From Methanoculleus bourgensis MS2 (GTDB taxonomy: Archaea; Halobacteriota; Methanomicrobia; Methanomicrobiales; Methanoculleaceae): a DNA stretch of 64,000 bases. The notes under the pieces were generated by a model that had not been told where the DNA came from, made no database searches, and saw nothing but the letters and a program-made list of their open reading frames with translations. Within the stretch, counting starts at the first letter, position 1. Every line of letters starts with the position of its first letter. A program made the translations under genes and the position numbers. The stretch lies in contig NC_018227.2 in the NCBI RefSeq assembly GCF_000304355.2, positions 806,001 to 870,000 on the forward strand. The letters run 5' to 3'. Below, in pieces: positions 29,882 to 38,141 of this stretch.

Positions 29882-29960
29882 AAGATAATGAATGATCGTG
29901 GTCTGTTGTCTTCTCCGGGAACGCGATCAGGACGCCCCTCCGCATGCCCGGACTACTGGG

Positions 29961-30049
29961 GCATGTCACCGTATTGTGTGGGTCCAGATGCATGGAAGTG
30001 ATCACTACCTCACGCAGAAGTGCGCGAAGGTCACGAAGACGAAGCGGTC
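29961..30049. repeat. Degenerate half-copy of the TIR element
   Basis: GTCACCGTATTGTGTGGGTC, then CTCACGCAGAAGTGCGCGAA and GCGGTCC follow the left half of the 5536-5812 element in the same order, with scattered mismatches. No matching right end is visible. The rest of 29882-30188 shows no gene. Confidence 0.5.
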
Positions 30050-30188
30050 CACAACGGATCTTCCGCGCACCTGCATGACCGCTCCGGGGGGCCCCGGCAA
30101 CTACCCCTTACGGGTGGGGCTCTTTCGTCAGGATTACTTTCGCCCCGCACGGCACACCTTAATGCCTGACCGGGGCGATAGCAAATCC

Positions 30189-30500
30189 ATGCTACGAACC
30201 CGGATTGTGATCGACAGGGTCCGGAAGGATGGACTTGTTTTCGCCTCTGACTACTCGGACTGCGACCATTCGATGGAGGGTTTCAGGAAGGTTATGTTCC
30301 GGGCGAAGGAGGTGACTCCCCTCAAAACCGGGGCGGCGTACTCGCTTGAGTATGAGACGGAGGATATCCTCAAACCCTTCGTGCAGAAAAGCCGGAGCGG
30401 GAAGACAACCTACCGTTATCCCCAGAGGTTCTATCACAAGATAACAAACGTCACTCTTGTATCAACCGATCCCGACCCGGACCTCCTGCTGGACCTCTGA
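30189..30500 (+). CDS. Small protein, unknown
   Basis: The protein of about 103 residues (MLRTRIVIDRVRKDGLVFASDYSDC...) looks beta-rich, with alternating hydrophobic strands (AAYSLEYETEDI, TYRYPQRFYHKITNVTLVS). I do not recognise it. The frame is open upstream to 29892, but that part crosses the degenerate repeat. ATG 30162 (MPDRGDSKS) is an alternative start. There is no neighbour clearly in operon. Confidence 0.5.
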   Translation: MLRTRIVIDRVRKDGLVFASDYSDCDHSMEGFRKVMFRAKEVTPLKTGAAYSLEYETEDILKPFVQKSRSGKTTYRYPQRFYHKITNVTLVSTDPDPDLLLDL

Positions 30501-30642
30501 CCCCCCATGAATCCCTCTGCACGGTCTATCGGAACGACACAGCATCCCGAATCCGGAGGAGTGGTGCTGCGAGCGGTCGGCAACCCTGTAGCGGCCCGGC
30601 AGCTCATGTTACCTGGGCGCACACAGAGGTTCCAGAAAGGCG

Positions 30643-30918
30643 TCACAGTTCTTCCAGCCATTCAGCGATCGGGACAATGTGGACGGCCCGCCCGTCGACG
30701 GTCGTCTCCGCCGATTCCGACGCAGTGACGATCGTTCCTTCGTCAAGGCCGTGTGCGTCCATCGCCTCGACAAGGCCGCGCATCTCCCGCTGCCTCGTAG
30801 CGTCGTCCTGCAGGGACTGCGTCACCTGGACGGCCTGGACAATCGTCCGGCCTGACCTGACCAGGAAGTCGCACTCGTAGCGGTCCCGGTGGTAGAAGAT
30901 ATCGCCGTACTTCTTCAT
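30643..30918 (-). pseudogene. C-terminal remnant of an AAA ATPase / DUF4143 protein
   Basis: The 91-residue frame reads KKYGDIFYHRDRYECDFLVRSGRTIVQAVQVTQSL...TRQREMRGLVEAMDAHGLDEGTIVTASESAE. This is the nuclease-like C-terminal segment of archaeal DUF4143 ATPases (the strand-D-x-hydrophobic and QV patterns). The P-loop ATPase domain that should precede it is absent: upstream sequence at 30919-31193 has no continuing frame. It is probably a decayed fragment. Confidence 0.65.
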
Positions 30919-31164
30919 CCGTTTATCGATTATGCTCGATGATAATTCACAAAAGTGTCGATTATGATCTATGATTTTTCTACATCCCGGAAAGAGCGTC
31001 CGGGGAACTCCCCCTGCGCATGCTGGTGATGGGAGCGGTGCCCCATCGTCCGGTTCACAATTCCCCCATGGCTAATCTACACGCCAGAGGTGGTCAGACA
31101 CGACACTTGCAGGTATGGATCAGCGCCGCTTGAGCCAGTGGACCTGCCGGGGGAACGATTGCCG

Positions 31165-31197
31165 CAAAGCCCCGTCCTTGAGGGCAGGATAGTTCAC
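31165..31197. mobile_element. IS200/IS605-like end remnant
   Basis: An imperfect hairpin, CCCGTCC-TTGA-GGGCAGG, is followed by ATAGTTCAC. This resembles the right-end hairpin and conserved TTCAC of archaeal IS200/IS605 elements. No transposase or TnpB gene is near. The TTCAC contains the hxlR stop codon, so it may also act as that gene's terminator. Confidence 0.4.
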
Positions 31198-31553
31198 AGC
31201 ATGCAATCGTGGCAGTCCTGGGCCCCGCACGCAAGGTTATCGATCTTCCACCGGAGCGCCCACCGCTTGATGTCTTTGATCACCTCAACGAGCCCAAGCC
31301 CGCTCCCGGTGAGCGTGTACTCGCTTCTGACGGGGACTGATCCGGCCTCCACCCTCTTCTTGACGAGGCCTTCCTCCTCCAGTTCCTTCAACCGGGCGGA
31401 GAGGACCTTTGCCGTGATCCCCGGGAGCTGCTCCTTTATCTCGGTGAACCGGCGGGTGTAGTTCTCCCCCTTGTAGAGTTCGAGGATGATCAGGAGGGTC
31501 CACTTTCGTCCCAGGTATTTGACGGTCTGATTGACCGTACACTCAGCGTGCAT
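31194..31553 (-). CDS. HxlR-family regulator
   Basis: The 119-residue protein has the HxlR winged-helix signature: CTVNQTVKYLGRKWTLLIILELYKGENYTRRFTEIKEQLPGITAKVLSARLKELEEEGLVKKRV...SEYTLTGSG. It has one Cys near the N-terminus and a C-terminal cluster ACGAQDCHDCML that could sense redox state or bind metal. It is divergent from hcp, and two palindromes lie between them, so it probably controls hcp. Confidence 0.88.
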   Translation of the reverse strand: MHAECTVNQTVKYLGRKWTLLIILELYKGENYTRRFTEIKEQLPGITAKVLSARLKELEEEGLVKKRVEAGSVPVRSEYTLTGSGLGLVEVIKDIKRWALRWKIDNLACGAQDCHDCML

Positions 31554-31579
31554 GGTATAGTTAGAGAAACCTCTTCCTA

Positions 31580-31623
31580 CTTATATCTTAGTATCTAATA
31601 GATACCCTGTATCAAAAAGATAC
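31580..31623. promoter_or_regulatory. hxlR-hcp intergenic TATA box and twin operator-like palindromes
   Basis: Two inverted repeats, GTATCTAATAGATAC (31591-31605) and GTATCAAAAAGATAC (31609-31623), share the half-sites GTATC/GATAC. Their centres are 18 bp apart. They lie just downstream of a TATA-like CTTATATCTTA (about 31580-31590), over the predicted hcp start of transcription. The layout fits a repressor site for the adjacent HxlR protein. Confidence 0.65.
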
Positions 31624-31639
31624 TATGGAGTGAGCATGA

Positions 31640-33256
31640 ATGTTCTGCAATCAGTGTGAAGAAACAGCAAAGGGTTTTGGCTGCACCGTACGCGGTGTCT
31701 GCGGCAAAGATGCGGAGACCGCCGGGCTCCAGGACGTCCTGATCTACACCCTCAAAGGGCTCTCGGTCCGGAACCTCGCGGCGATGAAGAAGGGCGGTGG
31801 GGACCCGGATGCCGGGGGGTTCATCGGCCGCTGCCTTTTTGCCACCCTGACCAACGTGAACTTTGACCCTGCACGTTTTGAGGCCGCGATCCGGGAGGCG
31901 GCCCGTATCCGCGACGCCCTCCCGCCGGCCGGAGACGCGGAGCCCGCGGCCTGCACCTGGGCCCCCGAGAGCCCGGCGGCTATCGCGGCAAAGGCGCAGG
32001 AGATCATCGCCGCACGGGAGAGCGTGGATCCTGACCTGCAGTCGCTTCGCGAACTCCTCGTCTATGGGCTCAAAGGTGTCGGCGCCTACTCTCACCATGC
32101 CGAAGTCCTCGGCTACGAGGATGAGGAGGTCATGACCTTCCTGCAGGAGGCGCTCGCCGCCACGCTGCAAGACCTCACCGTTGATGAGATGGTCGGCTAC
32201 GTGCTCAGGTGCGGCGAAGTCGGCGTGAAGACCCTCGCCCTCCTCGATGCCGCGAACACCGCTACCTACGGGACGCCCGAGATCACGACGGTCAGCACCG
32301 CGGCAGGCGCACGCCCGGGCATCCTTGTCACCGGCCACGACCTCAAAGACCTCGCCGACCTCCTTGAGCAGACCGCGGAGGCGGGGGTGGACGTCTACAC
32401 CCACGGCGAGATGCTCCCGGCGCACGCCTACCCTGGTCTTCGGAAGTACGGGCACCTGGTCGGGAACTATGGCGGCTCCTGGCCCTTCCAGCGGGAGGAG
32501 TTCGAGCGGTTCAACGGTCCGGTCCTCGTCACCACGAACTGTCTCGTCCCCCCGAAGGACTCATACCGCGACCGGGTCTACACCACCGGGCTTGTCGGGT
32601 ATGCGGGGCTCGAGCACATCGGTGTGTCTGAGGACGGGAAGAAAGACTTCTCTGCCCTGATCGAGCATGCGAAGCGGTGCAAGCCCCCGGAGGACCTCTC
32701 CCGCGGCGACCTGGTCACGGGATGCGCCCACGCCCCGGTCCTTGCCATCGCTGACGCGGTCGTCGACGCGGTGAAGTCCGGCGCCATCAGGCGGTTTGTC
32801 GTGATGGCGGGCTGTGACGGGCGCTATGCTAAGCGGGACTACTACACCAGGTTTGCGAAGGCCCTCCCGGCCGATACGGTCATCCTCACCGCCGGGTGCG
32901 CGAAGTACCGCTACAACAGCCTCGGTCTTGGCGATATCGGCGGTATCCCCCGGGTCCTCGACGCCGGGCAGTGCAACGACTGCTACTCCCTGGTGGTCAT
33001 CGCCCAGGCCCTCGCCGAGGCGTTCGGCGTCGGGATCAACGACCTCCCGATCTCGTACAACATCGCCTGGTACGAGCAGAAGGCGGTGCTTGTCCTCTTA
33101 AGCCTCCTCTCGCTTGGTGTCAGGGATATCACCCTCGGTCCCCGCCTCCCGGCCTTCATCTCGCCCGGAGTCCTCAACGTGCTCGTCGAGAACTTCGGGA
33201 TCCGGGGGAACACGACGGTTGAGGAGGACCTTGGCCTGATGGTGCCGGGGAACTGA
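31640..33256 (+). CDS. hcp: Hydroxylamine reductase / hybrid-cluster protein
   Basis: The 538-residue protein starts [24 protein letters not shown], whose Cys residues (3, 6, 15, 21) hold the proximal Fe-S cluster. Later motifs fit hybrid-cluster ligands: [41 protein letters not shown] and GQCNDCYS. Hcp proteins reduce hydroxylamine or NO and act in nitrosative or oxidative defence in anaerobes. The start follows GGAGTGA. The HxlR-type regulator is divergent. Confidence 0.93.
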   Translation: MFCNQCEETAKGFGCTVRGVCGKDAETAGLQDVLIYTLKGLSVRNLAAMKKGGGDPDAGGFIGRCLFATLTNVNFDPARFEAAIREAARIRDALPPAGDAEPAACTWAPESPAAIAAKAQEIIAARESVDPDLQSLRELLVYGLKGVGAYSHHAEVLGYEDEEVMTFLQEALAATLQDLTVDEMVGYVLRCGEVGVKTLALLDAANTATYGTPEITTVSTAAGARPGILVTGHDLKDLADLLEQTAEAGVDVYTHGEMLPAHAYPGLRKYGHLVGNYGGSWPFQREEFERFNGPVLVTTNCLVPPKDSYRDRVYTTGLVGYAGLEHIGVSEDGKKDFSALIEHAKRCKPPEDLSRGDLVTGCAHAPVLAIADAVVDAVKSGAIRRFVVMAGCDGRYAKRDYYTRFAKALPADTVILTAGCAKYRYNSLGLGDIGGIPRVLDAGQCNDCYSLVVIAQALAEAFGVGINDLPISYNIAWYEQKAVLVLLSLLSLGVRDITLGPRLPAFISPGVLNVLVENFGIRGNTTVEEDLGLMVPGN

Positions 33257-33313
33257 ACATCTTTTTTCCGAAGAGTTGGGTTTCGTGAACCCGGGTGTGG
33301 GTTTTCAGTCAAC

Positions 33314-33340
33314 TCCCCCGCCCTGAAGGGCTGAGTTTGA
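33314..33340. mobile_element. Second IS200/IS605-like hairpin remnant
   Basis: CTCCCCCGCCCTGAAGGGCT, then GAGTTTGAGAC, is a hairpin (GCCC-TGAA-GGGC) of the kind found at IS200/IS605 ends. It lies 58 bases after hcp. No transposase is present. It could equally serve as the hcp terminator. Confidence 0.3.
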
Positions 33341-33349
33341 GACGCTATT

Positions 33350-33891
33350 CTAGTGCATCGATTCCAAATTAGCAGATCATATCTGGCCTTCGTCCCATGC
33401 CCCGCGGAGCGCTCCCCTCCGTCCCCCCCACCCCGCCTGGCCTGCGGCCTCCTCCCCCGCCCCCAGGGGCGGGGGCAGTCATGGCGATATCCGGTGGAAC
33501 GCCGCGCCAGGGGGTGGTGCTGACGCCGGTTTCCCGAAAGACCGGGAAGAATCGGCCAGCAAGAACCAGCTAGAAACTGGTTCTTCCCCGGGATCTCCCC
33601 ATGCAGTGGACCGTGGTGGATATCGCCATGGGGGTGGGGCTGACGGGGAGGGGGCGTCGCCCCCTCCCCTGTCTCTGCCTCGTGTCTTCAGCGTCCAGAC
33701 TCAATTCCTACAGATAGCCATACGCCTGTAACCCCCTCCCCGCAGGCGGGTACCCGTACGTTCCTCCTCAAAGCCCCCGCCCCCGGAAGGGGGCAGTATG
33801 TGGGGATACCGGGATGCAAACCCCGGAGAGTGTAAAAAGATCGATACTCTCCTCCGTTGAGAGTGCCGGTAATTGAGAATCGTTGCACTAG
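33350..33891. repeat. 542-bp element with CTAGTGCA inverted ends
   Basis: The left end CTAGTGCATCGATTCCAAAT (33350-33369) is matched by the reverse complement of the right end, CTAGTGCAACGATTCTCAAT, with four mismatches in 20. The inside is very G/C-skewed, with GGGGGC tracts and GGATATC/GATATCC motifs in both orientations. No convincing ORF exists. The terminus matches the smaller CTAG-ended elements. The rest of 33257-34072 shows no gene. Confidence 0.6.
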
Positions 33892-34072
33892 GGATGGTTC
33901 TCGTCTGGGTGGTTGAACTCGAAGGTGCCGCAGGGGTGTTTCTTGCCGGAGGTTCACACTTCGTCACCGGGTACACAGGGCCCAAGAAGCGGAGAGATTG
34001 AACGCCCCGGCATCCGAGCGGGGCACGTGCAATTAATATAGTGCCCGGTATGACTCTACCAGAGGAGAGGGA

Positions 34073-34675
34073 ATGCAGATCACGAGTGCTTCTGACGGGA
34101 CCATCCTCATCGACGGCAAGGTTGTGACCGCGCTCGATCGCTTTGTGGCTTCGGTGACGGAGATCATCGAGCGGTATACCAGCTACGTGATCGTCAGTGG
34201 GTATGTCGCAATCCTTTTTGGCAGGGCCAGGGGCACGGAAGACATCGATCTCTTCATCGACTATATGGACCGCGATACGTTTCGATCGTTTGCCGGAGAA
34301 CTCCTGGCACGAGGGTTCTATTTCCTGAACTCGGATGACGTCGGCGAGATCTATTCGATGCTCCGCGACGGGTTGGCCGTGCGGATTGCAGAGGAGGAGA
34401 GGATCATCCCGAACGTCGAGATGAAGTTCAAGAAGGACGACTTCGACCGTTACGCGATGACCATGGCGAGAGCGGTGATGTTCGACGATATCCGTTTTTT
34501 CATATCGCCCATCGAGCTGCAGATCCCCTACAAACTCTATCTTGGGAGCGACAAGGATATCGAGGATGCCGTCTACCTTTGGGTGTTGTTCTGCGAGATG
34601 CTGGACGGGGATCTCATGCGATCGTTCATGGAGCGCCTGCATGTCCGGGGGGAACCGTATGGAATTGGGGTTTGA
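34073..34675 (+). CDS. Nucleotidyltransferase-fold protein (putative toxin-like partner)
   Basis: The 200-residue protein contains VIVSGYVAILFGRARGTEDIDLFID, which fits the hG-G/S plus Dx[DE] pattern of the minimal nucleotidyltransferase fold (AbiEii/MNT-like) used by toxins and antitoxins. Here the G[GS] reads SGY and the acidic pair is D-I-D. The C-terminal half is helical (IELQIPYKLYLGSDKDIEDAVYLWVLF), as in AbiEii-like proteins. It overlaps the next small gene by 17 bases. A toxin role is inferred from fold and gene layout only. Confidence 0.65.
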   Translation: MQITSASDGTILIDGKVVTALDRFVASVTEIIERYTSYVIVSGYVAILFGRARGTEDIDLFIDYMDRDTFRSFAGELLARGFYFLNSDDVGEIYSMLRDGLAVRIAEEERIIPNVEMKFKKDDFDRYAMTMARAVMFDDIRFFISPIELQIPYKLYLGSDKDIEDAVYLWVLFCEMLDGDLMRSFMERLHVRGEPYGIGV

Positions 34676-34901
34676 CTGGGAGAAGAACCGGCAGGAGAGG
34701 CTGGCCTTTGTCCGGAGACATGCTCTCTGGGTCAGACGGATCCCAAACGAGGTCTGGAGCCGCGAGCAGGCCGATCTGATCGATGCGTTCCTTGCGAACG
34801 CCGGAAGTTACGCCCTCTCCCGTGCTCGGTACCTCGAGATGCACCAGGCCCTTGCGAAACGGCGGCGCCCCGGATCGGTGGATAAGCACGGTTCCGCATG
34901 A
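34659..34901 (+). CDS. Small helical accessory protein, copy 2
   Basis: The 80-residue protein starts at ATG 34659 after a GGGGGGAA purine run. It is nearly identical to the 27768-27992 product over 70 residues; differences include Arg7 to Trp and Val28 to Ile. It is basic and helical, with VRRHALWVRRIPNEVWSREQADLIDAF. It lies inside the end of the nucleotidyltransferase-like gene in another frame, so the pair is coupled. It may be the partner (antitoxin-like) or a cofactor; I do not recognise the family. Confidence 0.65.
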   Translation: MELGFDWEKNRQERLAFVRRHALWVRRIPNEVWSREQADLIDAFLANAGSYALSRARYLEMHQALAKRRRPGSVDKHGSA

Positions 34902-34969
34902 TCCCCGATGACTTCGCACTCGTGCTCTTTGGAGGAGAATGTGCATTTTACGCGGGTGGGACGGCGTAA
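34898..34969 (+). other. Short overlapping ORF, possible remnant of a third gene (copy 2)
   Basis: ATG 34898 overlaps the preceding stop (ATGA) and encodes MIPDDFALVLFGGECAFYAGG before a stop. The related orphan copy has VIPKDLMAVFSG in the same position. Both frames end early, so a longer ancestral gene is possible. A second small frame from 34938 reaches 35040 and overlaps the hicB start; I could not support it. Confidence 0.3.
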
Positions 34970-35029
34970 CTCCCGGCGTTCGCCAATTGCTTAAAGCGAT
35001 TGAGATCTATAACCTCCTGGAGGATGACA

Positions 35030-35278
35030 ATGCCGCATAACTACGCAATCGAGATCATCTACAGCGATGAGGATGAGGGGTTCATCGCCGTGGTCCCGGA
35101 ACTTCCGGGGTGCTCTGCCTTCGGCGAGACCGAGGAGGAGGCGCTCCGGGAGGTGAAGGTCGCTGTCTCCCTCTGGCTTGAGGCCGCCCGTGAGGAGGGG
35201 AGAGTTATCCCGGAACCTGCCGGCAGGGAGCGGCTCCGGGATATCCTTGCCGGGAAGGGCGCCGCGTCTGGACCGTGA
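35030..35278 (+). CDS. hicB: HicB-family antitoxin-like protein (orphan)
   Basis: The 82-residue protein has the HicB partial RNase-H fold: NYAIEIIYSDEDEGFIAVVPELPGCSAFGETEEEALREVKVAVSLWLEAAREEGRVIPEP. The usual DNA-binding tail is short. ATG 35030 follows GGAGG (35019-35023); ATG 35000 would add an atypical leader. No complete hicA is next to it, so it is an orphan, as is common for this family. Confidence 0.8.
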   Translation: MPHNYAIEIIYSDEDEGFIAVVPELPGCSAFGETEEEALREVKVAVSLWLEAAREEGRVIPEPAGRERLRDILAGKGAASGP

Positions 35279-35416
35279 GCGCGAATGGCGTTTCTCAAAG
35301 CGCACACTGTTTTTAAGCAACTGAGTCTCGGGCTGGCTCTTCCGTGCAGATCCCACTCACTCTGGAGTTACCCGGTCCCTTCATATTTTATCCATGGCCC
35401 TGACTGTTCTGCGGTA

Positions 35417-36085
35417 TCACTCAAACTCCGCGAGCGCCACCACCGGCACCGCGTCCAGGTCGTCGAAGACCACCGGGTAGAGCCGTAAGATCCAGGGCTC
35501 CCCAAGCAGGCGGCCGTAGGAGAGGTCCACATCCTCGAGCAGGAAGATGTGCGGGTGGTTGCAGAGGAATGCACGGTGGACCTTCGTGCCTTCCTCCGGG
35601 TATGAGGGGGTGGCGATGGATATGGTATCGATCCCGAGCAACCTGAGGGCCGGGTTCTGCATGCGGAGGAAGCCCGGCACCTCGTGGTGCACCCAGGGGT
35701 GTCTTTTCGCGTAAGCCTCCGGGTCGCTCTCCCGGATCCGGCCGCTGCCGGTCCTGACGAAGAGCGCGCGGGCGTTCCGGACCGCGTCGAGGTGCCCGAG
35801 GAGGTCGTGGATCCGGATCGGCTCTTCGCCGGTCCTGGGTATCTCGATGCACCGCGCCGGTGCAAAGACCGCCTCCGGTGCGAGGAGGGCGCTGACCGAG
35901 CCCCCGCCCGGGCAGGAGTGCCGGGGGAGGTTGATGTGTGTCCCGGCGTGGCTGGAGAAGGAGATCTGGCTCTTCTCCTCGGCGTCTCCTCTGGCGAGTG
36001 ATTTCGTGGGGTTGATTGTGAGCGGTTCCGTTCCGGGATAGAGCGGTGTTCCCCGGTTCAGGGGGTATGAGATCGGGATGAGCAT
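35417..36085 (-). CDS. Cyclase / kynurenine formamidase-like protein
   Basis: The 222-residue protein belongs to the putative cyclase (KynB-like) family of metal hydrolases: YPGTEPL near the start, then HAGTHINLPRH, where the usual HxGTHxDxPxH has Asn in place of Asp. DAVRNARALFVRTGSG and LLGIDTISIATPSYPEEGTKVHRAFL follow. The Asp-to-Asn change may alter metal binding. The start overlaps the upstream HAD gene by 28 bases. The substrate is not known. Confidence 0.75.
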   Translation of the reverse strand: MLIPISYPLNRGTPLYPGTEPLTINPTKSLARGDAEEKSQISFSSHAGTHINLPRHSCPGGGSVSALLAPEAVFAPARCIEIPRTGEEPIRIHDLLGHLDAVRNARALFVRTGSGRIRESDPEAYAKRHPWVHHEVPGFLRMQNPALRLLGIDTISIATPSYPEEGTKVHRAFLCNHPHIFLLEDVDLSYGRLLGEPWILRLYPVVFDDLDAVPVVALAEFE

Positions 36086-36789
36086 ATGCTCTCCCGTAGG
36101 TACCCCCTGAGTTCATGAAGGTTCTCCACGATCTCTTCCACCCCTGGGCGGCCAGCAAAGCGGTTTGTATCACCGGGCCGGACCCTGGCGACGAACCGGA
36201 CGCCGGTCTCGCATGCCGCCTGCCAGTCGTTTGGGGCGTCGCCGACGAAGAGGGCCTCAGAGGGCGACGCGCCGGTCTCTTCGAGGATCTCCCTGATGCA
36301 CTCTGCCTTCGTCTTCGGCGAGCCGTAGATCCGGACAAAGTACTTTGTGAGGTCCCGGCGGCGGGCGATCTCGTGCATCTCGCCCTCCGGGGTTGCAGAG
36401 ACGATGTAGAGCGGGAGCACACGGGAGCAGTCCCTGAGGAGTTCTTTAGCCCCCTCGACGTATGGCACGGTGAGCATGGCGTCAAAGATCAGCCGGACGT
36501 ATTCGTCCGCGAGCCGCTCCTCCTGCTTGGGGGTGAGGGGCTCGCGGAGGATGTTTGCGTAGATGTGGCGGAACTTGTCGTAGCGGGACATCCCGCCGTT
36601 CTCGAGGTGGAAGGCGATGATCTCGTCGAGGTGCTCGGGGGGCGCGAAGGAGAAGATCTTCCTGAACGCTACGGTCTTTAGGGGGATGGACTCGACGATG
36701 ACGCCGTCGAAGTCGAGGATGAGGGTGGAAAGCGTAATGTTCGAACAGATATTCTCGCCATTCATGGTCGTAAGCTCCATAAAACTCAA
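36058..36789 (-). CDS. HAD-superfamily hydrolase
   Basis: The 243-residue phosphatase-like protein has HAD motif I LILDFDGVIVES, motif II IVSATPE, the Lys motif GSPKTKAECI, and motif IV LFVGDAPNDWQAA. The cap domain lies between motifs I and II (residues 35-110). It resembles phosphoglycolate or beta-phosphoglucomutase-like enzymes; the substrate is unknown. It precedes the cyclase gene with overlap, giving a two-gene operon. No function follows from the neighbours. Confidence 0.82.
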   Translation of the reverse strand: MSFMELTTMNGENICSNITLSTLILDFDGVIVESIPLKTVAFRKIFSFAPPEHLDEIIAFHLENGGMSRYDKFRHIYANILREPLTPKQEERLADEYVRLIFDAMLTVPYVEGAKELLRDCSRVLPLYIVSATPEGEMHEIARRRDLTKYFVRIYGSPKTKAECIREILEETGASPSEALFVGDAPNDWQAACETGVRFVARVRPGDTNRFAGRPGVEEIVENLHELRGYLRESICSSRSHTP

Positions 36790-36985
36790 TACAGGCTTTC
36801 CTTAAGTAATTTCAGATGGGCCAATTGGCCTTCGAATGGCACGGCCGTCCGTGACATAAGAGTCATTTCTACAAAGCATTTGAGTAGGAGGCGCGTTCCG
36901 GTAAGGTAATGACAACCTCACCTGTAATGAATTGATCGACTGTTTTTTCCGGTAGTCAAGCTAAAACACTGGGTGAGATCTAAAC

Positions 36986-37666
36986 ATGGTTGTCTGGGTT
37001 GCACGAGATGAACTGGTGCCGCTGGTTGAACAAAATCTCATGAGTGCCGTGAGCGTTCTTGATATCGGATGCGGGATCCGTCCGCAGACGCTGCTGAAAG
37101 ATCCGCCGATCCATATCTGCTGCGAGCCATGCCTAGAGTATGTGACTTATCTGCAGAAGAACGTGATACCGGAGCGCAAGAATCTTGTCGTTCTCAATCT
37201 CGATTGGGACGCAGTAGTCAAAACGTTTCCAGAGCGGTCTGTCGATACCGTCGTTATCACAGATGTCATCGAGCATCTCACGAAGGGGGATGGGAAACGG
37301 CTACTGGCCTTGACGGAAACAATCGCTCGAAACCAGGTGATTGTCTTTACGCCCCTTGGGTTGCTGCCACAGGACCATGACTCCGATCTCGACGCCTGGG
37401 GACTCCACGGGGGCGCGTGGCAGGCTCATAAATCAGGCTGGTCGCCGGATGACTTCGACGAGACATGGATCATCTATGCATCAGACGATTTCCATCGGTA
37501 TGATGTCCACGGAAACGCATTCGAGGAGCCGTTCGGTGCGTTTTATGCGGTAAAGACATGGCGCGATACAAAACCCTCCATTACAACACTCGCGAAGAAA
37601 CATTTACTTCGGCATCACTGCCACAGACTTATCGATAGAGCATTTGATATTGCGTGTTCAAATTGA
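36986..37666 (+). CDS. SAM-dependent methyltransferase
   Basis: The 226-residue protein has a class I methyltransferase core: SVLDIGCGIRPQTLL (motif I), CCEPCLEYV, NLDWDAVVKTFPERSVDTVVITDVIEHLTKGDGKRLLAL (motifs around the acidic loop). The C-terminus contains GLLPQDHDSDLDAWGLHGGAWQAHKSGWSPDDF, seen in methyltransferases of polysaccharide loci. The ATG is preceded by AT-rich sequence. It marks the left edge of the glycan island. Confidence 0.8.
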   Translation: MVVWVARDELVPLVEQNLMSAVSVLDIGCGIRPQTLLKDPPIHICCEPCLEYVTYLQKNVIPERKNLVVLNLDWDAVVKTFPERSVDTVVITDVIEHLTKGDGKRLLALTETIARNQVIVFTPLGLLPQDHDSDLDAWGLHGGAWQAHKSGWSPDDFDETWIIYASDDFHRYDVHGNAFEEPFGAFYAVKTWRDTKPSITTLAKKHLLRHHCHRLIDRAFDIACSN

Positions 37667-38141
37667 TCAATTGCGCGCTGATAGATGACGGGGGAAAATA
37701 GGAAAAGAACTTCAACCGCGGAACTACTTGTGAGACAAGCTCAAATCCATCCCCATTGACCAAAATGTGGCCTGCGACGTTCGGGAGATGCGTCAGCACA
37801 CCGCCCCATGCACTCAATGCTGCCGGGACTTTAATCCCTTCTATTGATGAGACACCTGAAAGAGTGGCAATTGACGATTTATGAAATTTCTGTCACTTAT
37901 TCCAGTGGGACCACTTGGTCTAGGACATCAATGCATCAGAAGGGAAGATTCTGGTCATCCCAGCCCCAACCATGAGCACCGTGGCTCTATCAGATGAGGT
38001 TGGTGGACTGCCGAAGAGCGAGCAAAAATACGCCCCCGGGGTTTGAAATGGATCAACATTGTTTATGAAGAGCAGAACTTCGAACACATCCAAAGAAATA
38101 TAGAATTGTATCGATCATTTTTAAACGAGGACCAGAGCATT
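37667..38141. other. AT-richer intergenic stretch, no supported gene
   Basis: A minus-strand frame ending at 37629 (GVLTHLPNVAGHILVNGDGFELVSQVV...) stays open for about 85 codons after a stop at 37.88 kb but lacks a good start and a recognisable domain. Its base composition differs from nearby genes. I leave it unannotated. A plus-strand frame before 38142 extends the reductase gene but is not supported as coding. Confidence 0.3.

Noticed and set aside
33701-34642. 313-codon minus-strand frame
   Set aside because: Runs through the nucleotidyltransferase-like gene and a non-coding element without any motif.
34938-35040. Possible hicA fragment before hicB
   Set aside because: A 33-codon frame ends inside the hicB start, and its C-terminus is only vaguely HicA-like; the conserved HicA His/Gly motif is absent.
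37629-37880. Minus-strand frame before the reductase gene
   Set aside because: No good start, no family recognised, and it overlaps the end of the methyltransferase gene.
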